Shown: positions 31,934 through 40,179 of the stretch, piece after piece | Numbering within the stretch: position 1 is the stretch's first letter | Layout of the letters: every line of letters starts with the position of its first letter | From: Telluria_A sp040385745 | GTDB taxonomy: Bacteria; Pseudomonadota; Gammaproteobacteria; Burkholderiales; Burkholderiaceae_D | Length of the DNA stretch: 64,000 nucleotides | NCBI GenBank assembly: GCA_040385745.1 | Contig: JAZKGU010000018.1 | Location: 112,255-176,254, forward strand | Direction of reading: 5' to 3' | The notes under the pieces: generated by a model | The model's database searches: none | What the model saw: the letters and a program-made list of their open reading frames with translations, nothing else | What the model was told of the DNA's origin: nothing | Translations under genes and position numbers: made by a program

Positions 31934-33595
31934 ATGACGGTTAATCCGCAGGGAATCAAAGTGCGCGTGATAGGCCTTGGACTGATCGCCTGCCTTGGCG
32001 CGCTCATGCTGCGCCAGTTTGTCGCGCTACCCCAGTTCGAAGCGCGCCTGCTCGATCTGGCCAGTACGCAACAGCTCTCGATTGCCCGCTACATGGCGCG
32101 CGACATCGACAAGGAGCTGCGCGCCCGCAAGCGGCTGGCCGAAACCCTCGCCGCGCAAGCCCCCGTCGGCCAGCCGAACCAGCTGCAGGACTGGACCCGC
32201 GACCGCCAACGCACCCTGCCAGCGTTTGGCGACGGCCTGCTGATCGTGCGTCCCGATGGTGCCGGCCTGCTGGCCGAGTACCCGGTGCTGCCGGGCCGGG
32301 CGCAGCGCGACTTCACCAAATTTTCCTGGTTTCAAAAAGCCATAAGGGCCGCAGGCGGCAGCATCAGTCAGGCGGCCCCGGTGCCGCACGGCGCCGAACC
32401 GGGGATCGTGTTTACCGCCCCGCTGCGCGACAGCGCTGGCAACACCGTTGCGCTGCTGGCGGGGGTGTCGCGGCTGGCGCAGCCAGGATTTCTCGACGGA
32501 CTGCGCGCCACCCAGCTCGACGACCAGGGCGAACTGCTGCTGGTGTCGATCACCGACAATCTCGTCATCGCCGCCAGCCATGCCAGCGAGGTAATGAAGC
32601 CGGCCAGTTCAGCCGAGGCCGCGCGCTGGCAGGCCATGTCGGCCTCGGAAAAGAGCCAGGGCACGATTGCGCCCAACGGTGATGGCGAGAATGAGCTGTC
32701 GGTCATTGCCGCCGTCCCCAGCACCGGATGGCTGGTGGTGGCACGCATGCGCACTAGCGAAGCGCTGGGCCCGGTGTCCGGGCTGCAGCGTTTTTTGTGG
32801 GGTGTTACGGCAGCCGTGTTCTGCATGATGCTCGTGATCCTCACGGTTGGCCTGGGACGTATCCTCAAGCCCCTGGTCGACGCGGCCAACGCGCTGCGCG
32901 ACATGGCCGACGGCAAGCGTCAGCTGGCCAGCCTGCCCGTGGTGCGCGGCGATGAAGTCGGGCAGCTGGTGAGCGGTTTTAATGTGCTGGTAGCGCGCCT
33001 CAAGAACGAGGAAGCTGCGCGCAAGGCCAGCGAGGAAAGGCTGCAATTCATGGCGCACCACGATTCGCTCACGGGCCTTTACAACCGCGCCATGCTGGAA
33101 GACCGGCTGGGACTGGAACTGGCGCGCGCTGAACGATTCAATTCGCGCACCTCGCTCCTGTTTTGCGACCTGGACGGGTTCAAGGAAATCAACGACCTGT
33201 ACGGCCACCACGCCGGCGACGATGTGCTGCGCGAAGTGGCGCGCCGCCTCTCAACGCTGCGGCGCCGCGCCGACACCGTGGCGCGGCTGGGCGGCGACGA
33301 ATTCGTCATCCTGCTGACAGACGTCAAGGACGTGCGCAACAGCTCGGCGAAAGTGGCGCAGCAGTGCCTGCATGCGATGCGCGAGCCGTTCCAGGTCAAC
33401 GACCGCCAGTGCCCCCTGGGCATGTCGATCGGCATCGCCTACCACGACGGGGCGCCGGTGACACCGTCCTCGCTGCTCGACCTGGCCGACCTTGCCATGT
33501 ACCAGGCCAAACGACGCGGCAAAGGGCGCTATTTCTTCATCGAAGACCTGGAACCTGCGGAAGCGCCGGCCTTGTTGACCGGAGCGGGCGCATGA
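31934..33595 (+). CDS. Membrane diguanylate cyclase with Cache sensor
   Basis: This 553-residue protein has an N-terminal helix (VIGLGLIACLGALML), a periplasmic double-Cache-like region (residues about 40-280, with SWFQKAI and GIVFTAPLRDSAGN), a second helix near 290-310, a HAMP linker and a GGDEF domain. The active site GGDEF is at 453-457, and an RRAD inhibitory site lies five residues before it, so product inhibition is expected. It makes cyclic di-GMP from two GTP. The stop overlaps the ATG of the DUF1569 gene. No clear ribosome-binding site precedes the ATG. Confidence 0.9.
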   Translation: MTVNPQGIKVRVIGLGLIACLGALMLRQFVALPQFEARLLDLASTQQLSIARYMARDIDKELRARKRLAETLAAQAPVGQPNQLQDWTRDRQRTLPAFGDGLLIVRPDGAGLLAEYPVLPGRAQRDFTKFSWFQKAIRAAGGSISQAAPVPHGAEPGIVFTAPLRDSAGNTVALLAGVSRLAQPGFLDGLRATQLDDQGELLLVSITDNLVIAASHASEVMKPASSAEAARWQAMSASEKSQGTIAPNGDGENELSVIAAVPSTGWLVVARMRTSEALGPVSGLQRFLWGVTAAVFCMMLVILTVGLGRILKPLVDAANALRDMADGKRQLASLPVVRGDEVGQLVSGFNVLVARLKNEEAARKASEERLQFMAHHDSLTGLYNRAMLEDRLGLELARAERFNSRTSLLFCDLDGFKEINDLYGHHAGDDVLREVARRLSTLRRRADTVARLGGDEFVILLTDVKDVRNSSAKVAQQCLHAMREPFQVNDRQCPLGMSIGIAYHDGAPVTPSSLLDLADLAMYQAKRRGKGRYFFIEDLEPAEAPALLTGAGA

Positions 33596-34137
33596 AGCGC
33601 GCCGACAGACAGCGGCGCCGACTGCTGCTGACCGGGCTGGCGGGCGTGGCCGGAGTGGCCGCGCCGGCGCAGGCCGCCCAGGGGCGCGAATTGCGCTTTT
33701 CCTCGCTGAGCCAGGCGCTGGAAGAACTGGAACGCATGCCCGAGGCGACCGCCCTGGACAAGGCCGGCACCTGGAGCTGGGCCCAGACCCTGCAGCACTG
33801 CGCCCAGAGTATCGAGTATTCGATGGTGGGCTATCCCCAGTACAAATCGCCGCTGTTCCAGCGCACCCTGGGCGCGTTCGCGTTCAAGGTATTTGCCCTG
33901 CGCGGACATATGTCGCACAACCTGCGCGAACCAATTCCCGGCGCGCCGCCGTACCGCGCCACCACCTCGACCCGCACCGCCCTGCGGCGCCTACGCAGTG
34001 CGATTGAAGCATTTCATGACACGCGCGGCGAGCTGCACCCCCATTTCGCCTACGGGGTTCTAAGCAAGGCCGAATACGAGCAGGCGCACGCCATGCACCT
34101 GGCCGACCACTTCGCCGAATTCGTCGCGCGCCGCTAA
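33592..34137 (+). CDS. DUF1569 family protein with Tat-like signal
   Basis: This 181-residue protein is translationally coupled (ATGA) to the diguanylate cyclase. The N-terminus MKRADRQRRRLLLTGLAGVAG looks like a Tat or Sec signal ending PAQAAQ. The body resembles DUF1569/DinB-like four-helix bundles, with WSWAQTLQHCAQSIEYSM and terminal HAMHLADHFAEF placing several His where DinB proteins bind metal. Function is unknown; the coupling to a cyclic di-GMP enzyme may be incidental. Confidence 0.8.
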   Translation: MKRADRQRRRLLLTGLAGVAGVAAPAQAAQGRELRFSSLSQALEELERMPEATALDKAGTWSWAQTLQHCAQSIEYSMVGYPQYKSPLFQRTLGAFAFKVFALRGHMSHNLREPIPGAPPYRATTSTRTALRRLRSAIEAFHDTRGELHPHFAYGVLSKAEYEQAHAMHLADHFAEFVARR

Positions 34138-34254
34138 GCACCCGTACGCCCGCTGCTCGTCTTCACCGCACAGGCGGGGATCGGTTCCCCTTCTACTAGA
34201 TTGTCGGAGAAAGTTTAGCCGTTGAGGGAGCCACTCTCGCCACCGTCGCCACCC

Positions 34255-34300
34255 CGTCTTCCCCGCGAAGGCGGGGACCCATAGCACACCATTTAGGCCA
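34255..34300. repeat. REP-like element, single arm (copy 3)
   Basis: CGTCTTCCCCGCGAAGGCGGGGACCCATAGCA-like sequence matches the left arm of the elements at 16691 and 40031, but the mirrored arm is missing. It lies in the intergenic space between the convergent DUF1569 and SulP genes. Confidence 0.7.
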
Positions 34301-34334
34301 ACAAACTCATAGTAGTCAATGTCTTACCGCAGGG

Positions 34335-34349
34335 TGGTATGGCATACCA
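34335..34349. promoter_or_regulatory. Perfect short palindrome TGGTATG-G-CATACCA
   Basis: Seven-base arms around a single G, between two convergent genes. It could be a protein-binding site or a weak 3' hairpin. Nothing else is seen in this 240-base gap apart from the REP arm. Confidence 0.25.
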
Positions 34350-34381
34350 TCGCCGTCGCGTGGGGACGTTTTACGACAGCC

Positions 34382-36040
34382 TCACAAGCCAGAATGCGGG
34401 TCGCCCTCGGCACCCGACAAGTGCTCGCTGGCCTTGAGCGCGCTGAGAAAAATGCCGCCGTTGAGCGCGGCTGCCAGTTCGCTGTGCTTGAGACGGTCCA
34501 TGACCGGCCCCTTGACTTCGGCCAGGTGCAAGCCGATGGCGCGCTGCTTGAGCGCCTGATTCAGTTCGGCCAGCGCGAACAGGGCCGAGGTATCGATTTC
34601 GCTGACCGCCGTCATCACCAGCACCAAGTGCCGGGCCGAGGGATGCAGCCGCAGTTCATCTTCGATGCGCGCATTGACGGCTTCCACGTTCCCGAAAAAC
34701 AGATTGGCGTCGATGCGCAGCATCAGCACGTGCGGCATGGTCTGAGCACTGTAGCGCTCGACATTGCGGAAGTGCTCCGAACCGGCGATGCGGCCGAGCA
34801 CCGCGATGTGGGGGCGGCTGGCGCGCCAGATCAGGTTGCCCATCGACAGCATCACGCCCGCGATCACGCCAGCCTCGATGCCCAGCACCAGCACGCCCGC
34901 CACCGTGGCCAGCAGCGCCACGGCATCGCTGCGGTCATAGCGCCATGCAGTGCGCAGGGTCGACAGTTCGAGCATCCCCAGCACCGCTACGATGATAGTT
35001 GCGGCCAGCGCCGGCAGCGGCAGCAGGGCCAGCCAGCCGGTCGGCGCCACCAAGGCCAGCGCCAGGAGCAGCGCGCTGAACACGCTGGCCAGCGGCGTAT
35101 TGGCTCCAGCCGAGAAATTGACCGCCGAGCGAGAGATACTGCCGGTGACCGGAAAACCGCCGGTCAGCGCGCTGCCCATATTGGCCACGCCCAGACCGAT
35201 CAGCTCGTAATTGCTATTGAGTTTCTCCTGGCGCTTCTGGGCCAGCGCCTGCGCTGCCGACATGCTGATCAAGAACACCATGAAGCCGATCAAGAGGGCC
35301 GGCTGCACCAGCGCACGCCAGTGCGAGGCCGAGGTGGCCAGATTGAGATCCGGCAAACCGGATGGGACGGCGCCGGTAGCGCGCACGCCCAGCGCCTCCA
35401 GGTCGAGCAGCCAGGCCAGCAGGGTCGCGCCCAGCACTACCAGCATCGGGGCCAGGCGGGCGCCAGTATCGGCGGCCGCGGTGCCCAGCCCGAGCAGGCG
35501 CAGCAAGGGCGCCAGATAGCGGCGCGCCAGCAGCAGCACGGCCAGCGCGCCCAGTCCCAGCACGGCGCTCGGCACGTGCGGCGCCTGTACACCGCCGCCC
35601 AGCAGCGCGCCCAGCTGCCCGTACGCGATCAGCAGCGCCGCGCCGATGGTAAACCCGCTCATCACGGGACGCGAAAAGAAATTGGCCAAAAAGCCGATGC
35701 GCAGCAGTCCGCACAGCAGCAGCACCACGCCTGCCATCAGCGCCAGCTGGGCCGCCAGCACCATATACAGTCCCGAGCCGGCCGCCGCCAACGGGGCCAG
35801 CGCAGCAGCCGTCATTAGCGAAATGATCGCCATCGGTCCGACCGACTGGGTCATGCTCGAACCGAACAGGGCATACAGGAGCGGGGGCAGGATGCTGGCG
35901 TACAGGCCGGCCACGGGGGGAAGCCCGGCAACCAGAGCGTAGGCCATGCCCTGCGGGACCATCATCATGGCCACGACGATGCCGGCACTGATGTCGCCCG
36001 CAAGCATGGAACGGCGGTATTGCCTTAGCCAGTGCAGCAT
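34382..36040 (-). CDS. SulP-family anion transporter with STAS domain
   Basis: The product has 552 residues from the ATG at 36040; the longer frame to 36151 is basic and not membrane-like. The SLC26/SulP core begins GDISAGIVVAMMMVPQGMAYALVAG and contains about 12-14 helices, with FFSRPVMSGFTIGAALLI and GGFPVTGSISRSAVNFSAG characteristic. The C-terminal ~110 residues form a cytosolic STAS domain with VSEIDTSALFALAEL. Members carry sulfate, bicarbonate or dicarboxylates. No carbonic anhydrase or sulfate-assimilation gene is adjacent, so the substrate is undefined. Confidence 0.9.
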   Translation of the reverse strand: MLHWLRQYRRSMLAGDISAGIVVAMMMVPQGMAYALVAGLPPVAGLYASILPPLLYALFGSSMTQSVGPMAIISLMTAAALAPLAAAGSGLYMVLAAQLALMAGVVLLLCGLLRIGFLANFFSRPVMSGFTIGAALLIAYGQLGALLGGGVQAPHVPSAVLGLGALAVLLLARRYLAPLLRLLGLGTAAADTGARLAPMLVVLGATLLAWLLDLEALGVRATGAVPSGLPDLNLATSASHWRALVQPALLIGFMVFLISMSAAQALAQKRQEKLNSNYELIGLGVANMGSALTGGFPVTGSISRSAVNFSAGANTPLASVFSALLLALALVAPTGWLALLPLPALAATIIVAVLGMLELSTLRTAWRYDRSDAVALLATVAGVLVLGIEAGVIAGVMLSMGNLIWRASRPHIAVLGRIAGSEHFRNVERYSAQTMPHVLMLRIDANLFFGNVEAVNARIEDELRLHPSARHLVLVMTAVSEIDTSALFALAELNQALKQRAIGLHLAEVKGPVMDRLKHSELAAALNGGIFLSALKASEHLSGAEGDPHSGL

Positions 36041-36113
36041 GTAAAAAGTATCCGCGGGGAAAAGCAGAAGCGTACCACGCCGGGCACGCCTTGAGGACGC
36101 CCTGCAAGCTCGG

Positions 36114-37565
36114 TTACTGCATCGCCAGCTCGACGCAATTGCGCCCGGCACGTTTGGCGCGCGCCAGCGCCACCTCGACCCTTTGCGTGAAAGTATCGGC
36201 GCTTTCCTGGTCGGATAACTGGCCCACTCCCAGGCTGATGGTCACCGTGTCGCAGCCGGGAATGCAGGCGCTGTCGATGGCGCAGCGTATTTTCTCTGCA
36301 ATCGAGAGCGCGTCCTGGGCGCTGGTGTGGGGCGCAATGACGAGGAATTCCTCGCCGCCCGAACGCACCAGCACATCGCTGCTCCGCAGCCCGGCCTGGG
36401 TCACTTCAGCCACCAGGCGCAGCACCGCGTCACCCACCGGATGGCCATACTGGTCGTTGATGGCCATGAAGCGGTCGATATCGAACACGATCACCGCCAC
36501 CGGGATCTTGTAGCGGCGCGCCCGCCGCACCTCCAGGTCGAGCAGGTATTCGCCGTGGCGCCGGTTGACCAGACCCGTCAGGGCATCGGTGGTGGCCAGC
36601 CGCGCCAGGCGCGCCGTCAACTGGCGTCCGTCGCGCTCCATGTCGGCCATTGCCAGGCCCATGCCCGCCAGCTGCGCCAGACGCGCCAGCGATGCCAGTT
36701 CCTCGCGCGAGAAAGCGCGCGCCTGGTTAAACATCAAACACATTGAACCACGCGCCTGGCCCGGCCTGGCACCAGGTACCGGCAAGCCCAGCACCATGTC
36801 GATACCGGCGCCAGCCAGCGCCACGGCCAGCTCCGGATCGGCCGACTTGGCGGGCGCGTCGAGCAGGCTCATTTCGCCGCTGCAGGCGGTGATCAGGGCT
36901 GGAAATACCGGTCGCAATGGCGACTGCAGCAAGCGGTCGTAGCGGTCGAGAATGGTGTACAGGTCGATGCCGGCCGGTGAAAACTGGGCTTCCAGCTGCA
37001 GGTCGCCGCCTTCCTTCAGGTGCAGCAGGCCCGCATACGACACGCCCGGCAAACCGCACATGGCCACGCAGATCTGCGCACCCAGATTGTCGCCGCCGTT
37101 CATATTGCCGATGGCGTCCTGCAGGCGCCCGGCAGCTGCCAGTTGTTCGCGCAGCGGACCTTCCTGGCGCGCTGTGGGTGCCATGTCGGCACAGCTGGCC
37201 ACCGCCGCCTCCAGCTCGCTATCGACCAAAGGGGTCATGGCGTAGGCAAGCGGGCCGAACTCCATCAGCGCGCTCAGCCAGCCCGCTCGGGTGTACGGAC
37301 ACAGGATCAGGCTGGGCCTGCCGGCACGGCGCGTCAGCAGGGCGCCCAGCGACGCCAGGTCAACGCTGCGCTCGAATCCCTCGAGGTCGATGACCAGCAG
37401 GCCGACCGCTTGCGCCGCCAGCAGTTCGCCCGCCTGTTCGATGCCGTCGGCCAGGTAGAGCCGGCTGAAGTGTTCGCCGCATACAGCCTGGAAATCAACC
37501 CTGCGCTGTCCCGCGGGGTTGACGAACAGCGCGTCCTGTTTCAATTCCTGCTCAAGCTGCGCCAT
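36114..37565 (-). CDS. GAF-GGDEF diguanylate cyclase with degenerate receiver-like N-terminus
   Basis: This 483-residue soluble protein starts at 37565 behind GAGGGAG. The C-terminal GGDEF domain has GGEEF at 403-407 and an RSSD inhibitory site five residues earlier, so it should be an active, product-inhibited cyclase. Residues about 150-310 resemble a GAF domain. Residues about 25-130 (LYLADGIEQAGELL, VGLLVIDLEG, LILCPY, YAMTPLVDSELEAAV) follow the strand-helix order of a receiver but lack the acidic pair and the lysine, which is Thr in AMTPL. Sensing is therefore probably phosphorylation-independent. Confidence 0.85.
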   Translation of the reverse strand: MAQLEQELKQDALFVNPAGQRRVDFQAVCGEHFSRLYLADGIEQAGELLAAQAVGLLVIDLEGFERSVDLASLGALLTRRAGRPSLILCPYTRAGWLSALMEFGPLAYAMTPLVDSELEAAVASCADMAPTARQEGPLREQLAAAGRLQDAIGNMNGGDNLGAQICVAMCGLPGVSYAGLLHLKEGGDLQLEAQFSPAGIDLYTILDRYDRLLQSPLRPVFPALITACSGEMSLLDAPAKSADPELAVALAGAGIDMVLGLPVPGARPGQARGSMCLMFNQARAFSREELASLARLAQLAGMGLAMADMERDGRQLTARLARLATTDALTGLVNRRHGEYLLDLEVRRARRYKIPVAVIVFDIDRFMAINDQYGHPVGDAVLRLVAEVTQAGLRSSDVLVRSGGEEFLVIAPHTSAQDALSIAEKIRCAIDSACIPGCDTVTISLGVGQLSDQESADTFTQRVEVALARAKRAGRNCVELAMQ

Positions 37566-37706
37566 CACAATCTCCCTCATTCACATTTTTGTTTCCTCTA
37601 GGACAGTGTGCCATAAACCGTCCAAAATACCCGTTTTGTGTGTGCGCGCGCACGGTAATGGGGCGCGCCGCCCCCAATACTCGACGCTTGAGCACAGGAG
37701 GCGTCC

Positions 37707-38702
37707 ATGGCACATGAAGACGAGTCAGGCCTCGCCAGCACGGTGGAGGCGGTAGCGGACAAGCAACGAGCAATTCAGAGCAGGCAGGACCAGAAGGATG
37801 GCGGCGGCGAGCCGGAGGAAAGCAAGCAGGCGGTACAGACCGGTCCGGTTTCACAACCGGCGCCCCCGCTGCCCCAGCAGCACCTGGTCAAACCCGGTCT
37901 TGAAGCGCAGATGGAACTCAAGCCGCGGTTTATGGCGGAACACTACAAAGGCAGCGGCAAGCTGCAGGGTCTGACCGCCATCATCACCGGCGGCGACTCG
38001 GGCATTGGCCGCGCGGTCGCAGTGCTGTACGCACGCGAAGGCGCCGATGTGGCCATTTTGTACCTGAACGAACACGAAGACGCGGCCGACACTGCGCGCT
38101 ACGTCGAGGCCGAAGGCCAGCGCTGCATCACCATCGCCGGCGACGTCAAGGACATGGCATTCTGCCAGCAGGCGGTCGACACCGTGGTCGCTAAATTCGG
38201 CCGCCTCGACATCCTGGTCAACAACGCCGCTTTCCAGGAGCACGCCCATTCGCTGCTGGACCTGACCGAAGAGCGCTTCGATGAAACCATGCGCACCAAT
38301 ATCTACGGCTACTTCCACATGACCAAGGCGGCCCTGCCCTACCTCAAGCGCGGCGCCGCCATTGTCAACAGCGGTTCCGTGGTGGGCCTGCGCGGCTCGG
38401 GCCACCTGCTCGATTACGCCACCACCAAGGGCGCCATCCATGCTTTCACCATGTCGCTGGCCTCAAACCTGCTCAAGCAGGGAATTCGTGTCAACGCCGT
38501 CGCGCCTGGCCCCGTGTGGACCCCGCTCAACCCGGCCGACCAGTCGCCCGAGAGCATCGCCACCTTCGGCCAGGACACCGACATGCACCGGCCCGCGCAA
38601 CCCGAAGAACTCTCACCCGCGTACGTCTTCCTGGCGTCGGCGGTGTGTTCCAGCTACATCAGTGGCATCGTACTGCCGGTCACCGGCAGCGTCGGTAATT
38701 AA
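37707..38702 (+). CDS. Short-chain dehydrogenase/reductase with N-terminal extension
   Basis: This 331-residue SDR has the cofactor loop TGGDSGIG (residues 94-101), NNAA, a catalytic Ser in NSGSVVG, YATTKGA for the Tyr/Lys pair, and PGPVWTPL. The ~75-residue N-terminal extension, rich in Gln, Glu, Pro and Lys, is typical of the YhxC/YdaD/stress-type group of SDRs induced by general stress. It uses NAD(P)H; the substrate is not known. AGGAGG precedes the ATG. The gene is only 15 bases from ku, so an SDR-ku operon is likely. Confidence 0.9.
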   Translation: MAHEDESGLASTVEAVADKQRAIQSRQDQKDGGGEPEESKQAVQTGPVSQPAPPLPQQHLVKPGLEAQMELKPRFMAEHYKGSGKLQGLTAIITGGDSGIGRAVAVLYAREGADVAILYLNEHEDAADTARYVEAEGQRCITIAGDVKDMAFCQQAVDTVVAKFGRLDILVNNAAFQEHAHSLLDLTEERFDETMRTNIYGYFHMTKAALPYLKRGAAIVNSGSVVGLRGSGHLLDYATTKGAIHAFTMSLASNLLKQGIRVNAVAPGPVWTPLNPADQSPESIATFGQDTDMHRPAQPEELSPAYVFLASAVCSSYISGIVLPVTGSVGN

Positions 38703-38717
38703 GAAAAGGACCGGAAT

Positions 38718-39671
38718 ATGGCTCGCAGTCTCTGGAAAGGCGCTATCAGCTTCGGGCTGGTGCATATCCCGGTCGAGATGTATTCGGCTGTGCGCGAAAA
38801 ATCGCTCGACCTCACCATGCTCGACAAGCGCGATTTCTCGCCCATCGGCTTCAAGCGCTACAACAAGGGCAACGACAAGGAAGTGACCTGGGACGACATC
38901 GTCAAGGGCTACGAATACAGCAGCGGTGAATATGTAGTGCTCACCGACGAGGACTTGCGGCGCGCCAATCCGGAAGCCACCCAGACCATCGACATCCTGG
39001 CCTTCGTCGAGGCCGAGCAGGTGCCGCTGCTCTATTACGAACAGCCCTACTACCTGGCCCCCGGCAAAGGCGGCGACAAGGTCTATGCCCTGTTGCGCGA
39101 AACGTTGAAAAAAGCCGGCAAGATCGGCATTGCCAATGTGGTCATCCGGGTCAAGCAGCATCTGTGCGCTCTGGTATGTGTGGGCGACACCATCGTCCTC
39201 AACACGCTGCGCTACAGCGATGAAATCCGGGCCACTGACGAACTCAAAATTCCTTCGTCAAGCGCGAAGACGGCGGCCATATCCGACAAGGAGCTCAAAA
39301 TGGCGATGGCGCTGGTCGAAGGCATGAGCGAAGACTGGGCGCCGGAACAGTACCACGACACTTACCGCGAAGACGTGCTGGCCCTGGTTGAAGCCAAGGT
39401 CAAGGCGAGGGAAACCAAGACCATCACGCTGCCGGGCAAGGAAAAATCGCATGCCAGCTCGGGCAATGTCATCGATCTGGTTTCGCTGCTGCAGCAGAGT
39501 CTCGGCGGGGGCAAAAAGCCGTCCAAGAGCAAAGCCGCAAACGACGAGGACGACGGCGAGGATGCGGAGTCCAAACCGGCCCCAAAAAAACGCGCGCCTG
39601 CCAAAACAGCGGCCAAGGCTGCAAAACCGCCGCCGGCAAAGGCCGCTCCGGCCCGCCGCAAATCGGCCTGA
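38718..39671 (+). CDS. ku: Ku protein of bacterial end-joining
   Basis: This 317-residue Ku-type DNA end-binding protein begins MARSLWKGAISFGLVHIPVEMY. The core beta-barrel ring is conserved, including GYEYSSGEYVVLTDEDL and the YYLAPGKGGDKVYALLRE segment. The tail from about residue 255 is Lys/Ala/Pro-rich (KKRAPAKTAAKAAK), as in long-tailed Ku proteins, where it aids DNA binding. Homodimeric Ku threads on to broken ends and recruits LigD. It precedes a small membrane protein gene and converges on ligD. Confidence 0.95.
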   Translation: MARSLWKGAISFGLVHIPVEMYSAVREKSLDLTMLDKRDFSPIGFKRYNKGNDKEVTWDDIVKGYEYSSGEYVVLTDEDLRRANPEATQTIDILAFVEAEQVPLLYYEQPYYLAPGKGGDKVYALLRETLKKAGKIGIANVVIRVKQHLCALVCVGDTIVLNTLRYSDEIRATDELKIPSSSAKTAAISDKELKMAMALVEGMSEDWAPEQYHDTYREDVLALVEAKVKARETKTITLPGKEKSHASSGNVIDLVSLLQQSLGGGKKPSKSKAANDEDDGEDAESKPAPKKRAPAKTAAKAAKPPPAKAAPARRKSA

Positions 39672-39678
39672 GCTGCCT

Positions 39679-39957
39679 ATGGATGACATGCTCAACCTGC
39701 TCGAATGGCCTGCCATGGCCATTTCACTAGTCGCCGCCTATTTGCTCGGCTCGATCAATCCGACCAAGCGCATTGTCGCTTTTGTCATGCTTATCGTTGG
39801 TAATTTGATGTGGATAGGCTGGGGCTGGGGCAACGAGGCCAAGGCCCTGATTGCACTCAACGTTGGGCTCATGGTGCTTAACGTCAGAGGCGTGTTCAAA
39901 AATGAGGAAGCAAAGGAAGAAGAGCCCGGCGGGAAAGACGCCGTCGCAAAACCTTGA
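39679..39957 (+). CDS. Small two-helix membrane protein between ku and ligD
   Basis: This 92-residue protein starts 7 bases after the ku stop. Two hydrophobic spans (AISLVAAYLLGSI and IVAFVMLIVGNLMWIGWGWG), a third weaker span (ALIALNVGLMVLNV) and a charged C-terminal tail rich in Glu and Lys are visible. I recognise no domain. It resembles small SemiSWEET-like or YgaP-like topologies only superficially. Its tight spacing to ku suggests co-transcription; any link to DNA repair is unproven. Confidence 0.65.
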   Translation: MDDMLNLLEWPAMAISLVAAYLLGSINPTKRIVAFVMLIVGNLMWIGWGWGNEAKALIALNVGLMVLNVRGVFKNEEAKEEEPGGKDAVAKP

Positions 39958-40030
39958 GCCACCGCAGCTCGAAAACTCGGGCGGTCGGGCGAACGGCGAC
40001 ACTATTGCCTCAGCTTCGAAAATTTTCGGT

Positions 40031-40112
40031 GTCTCCCCCGCGAAGGCGGGGGCCCATAGCGCGCTAACTCGGAGTTGGCGCGCTAAAGGCCCCCGCCTTC
40101 GCGGGGGAGACG
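40031..40112. repeat. REP-like long palindrome, copy 2
   Basis: An 82-base element with arms GTCTCCCCCGCGAAGGCG...GCGCTAACTC and GAGTTGGCGCGC...CGCCTTCGCGGGGGAGACG. It is nearly identical to the copy at 16691-16773 and lies between the 3' ends of the convergent small membrane gene and ligD, where it could act as a shared transcript end. Confidence 0.85.
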
Positions 40113-40179
40113 GCTTCTGGTCCAGCTCCACGTCACGCGTTCATTCCCAACAGCAGTGCGTGGCTTTCCACTCCGCCAT

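Noticed and set aside
34319..35818. 499-codon open frame on the plus strand, Gln/His/Arg-rich
   Set aside because: It is antisense to the SulP transporter; the Gln-rich content mirrors Leu codons of membrane helices.
37642..37653. GTGCGCGCGCAC palindrome as an operator
   Set aside because: Alternating purine-pyrimidine repeats in a GC-rich gap give such palindromes by chance; no half-site recurs nearby.
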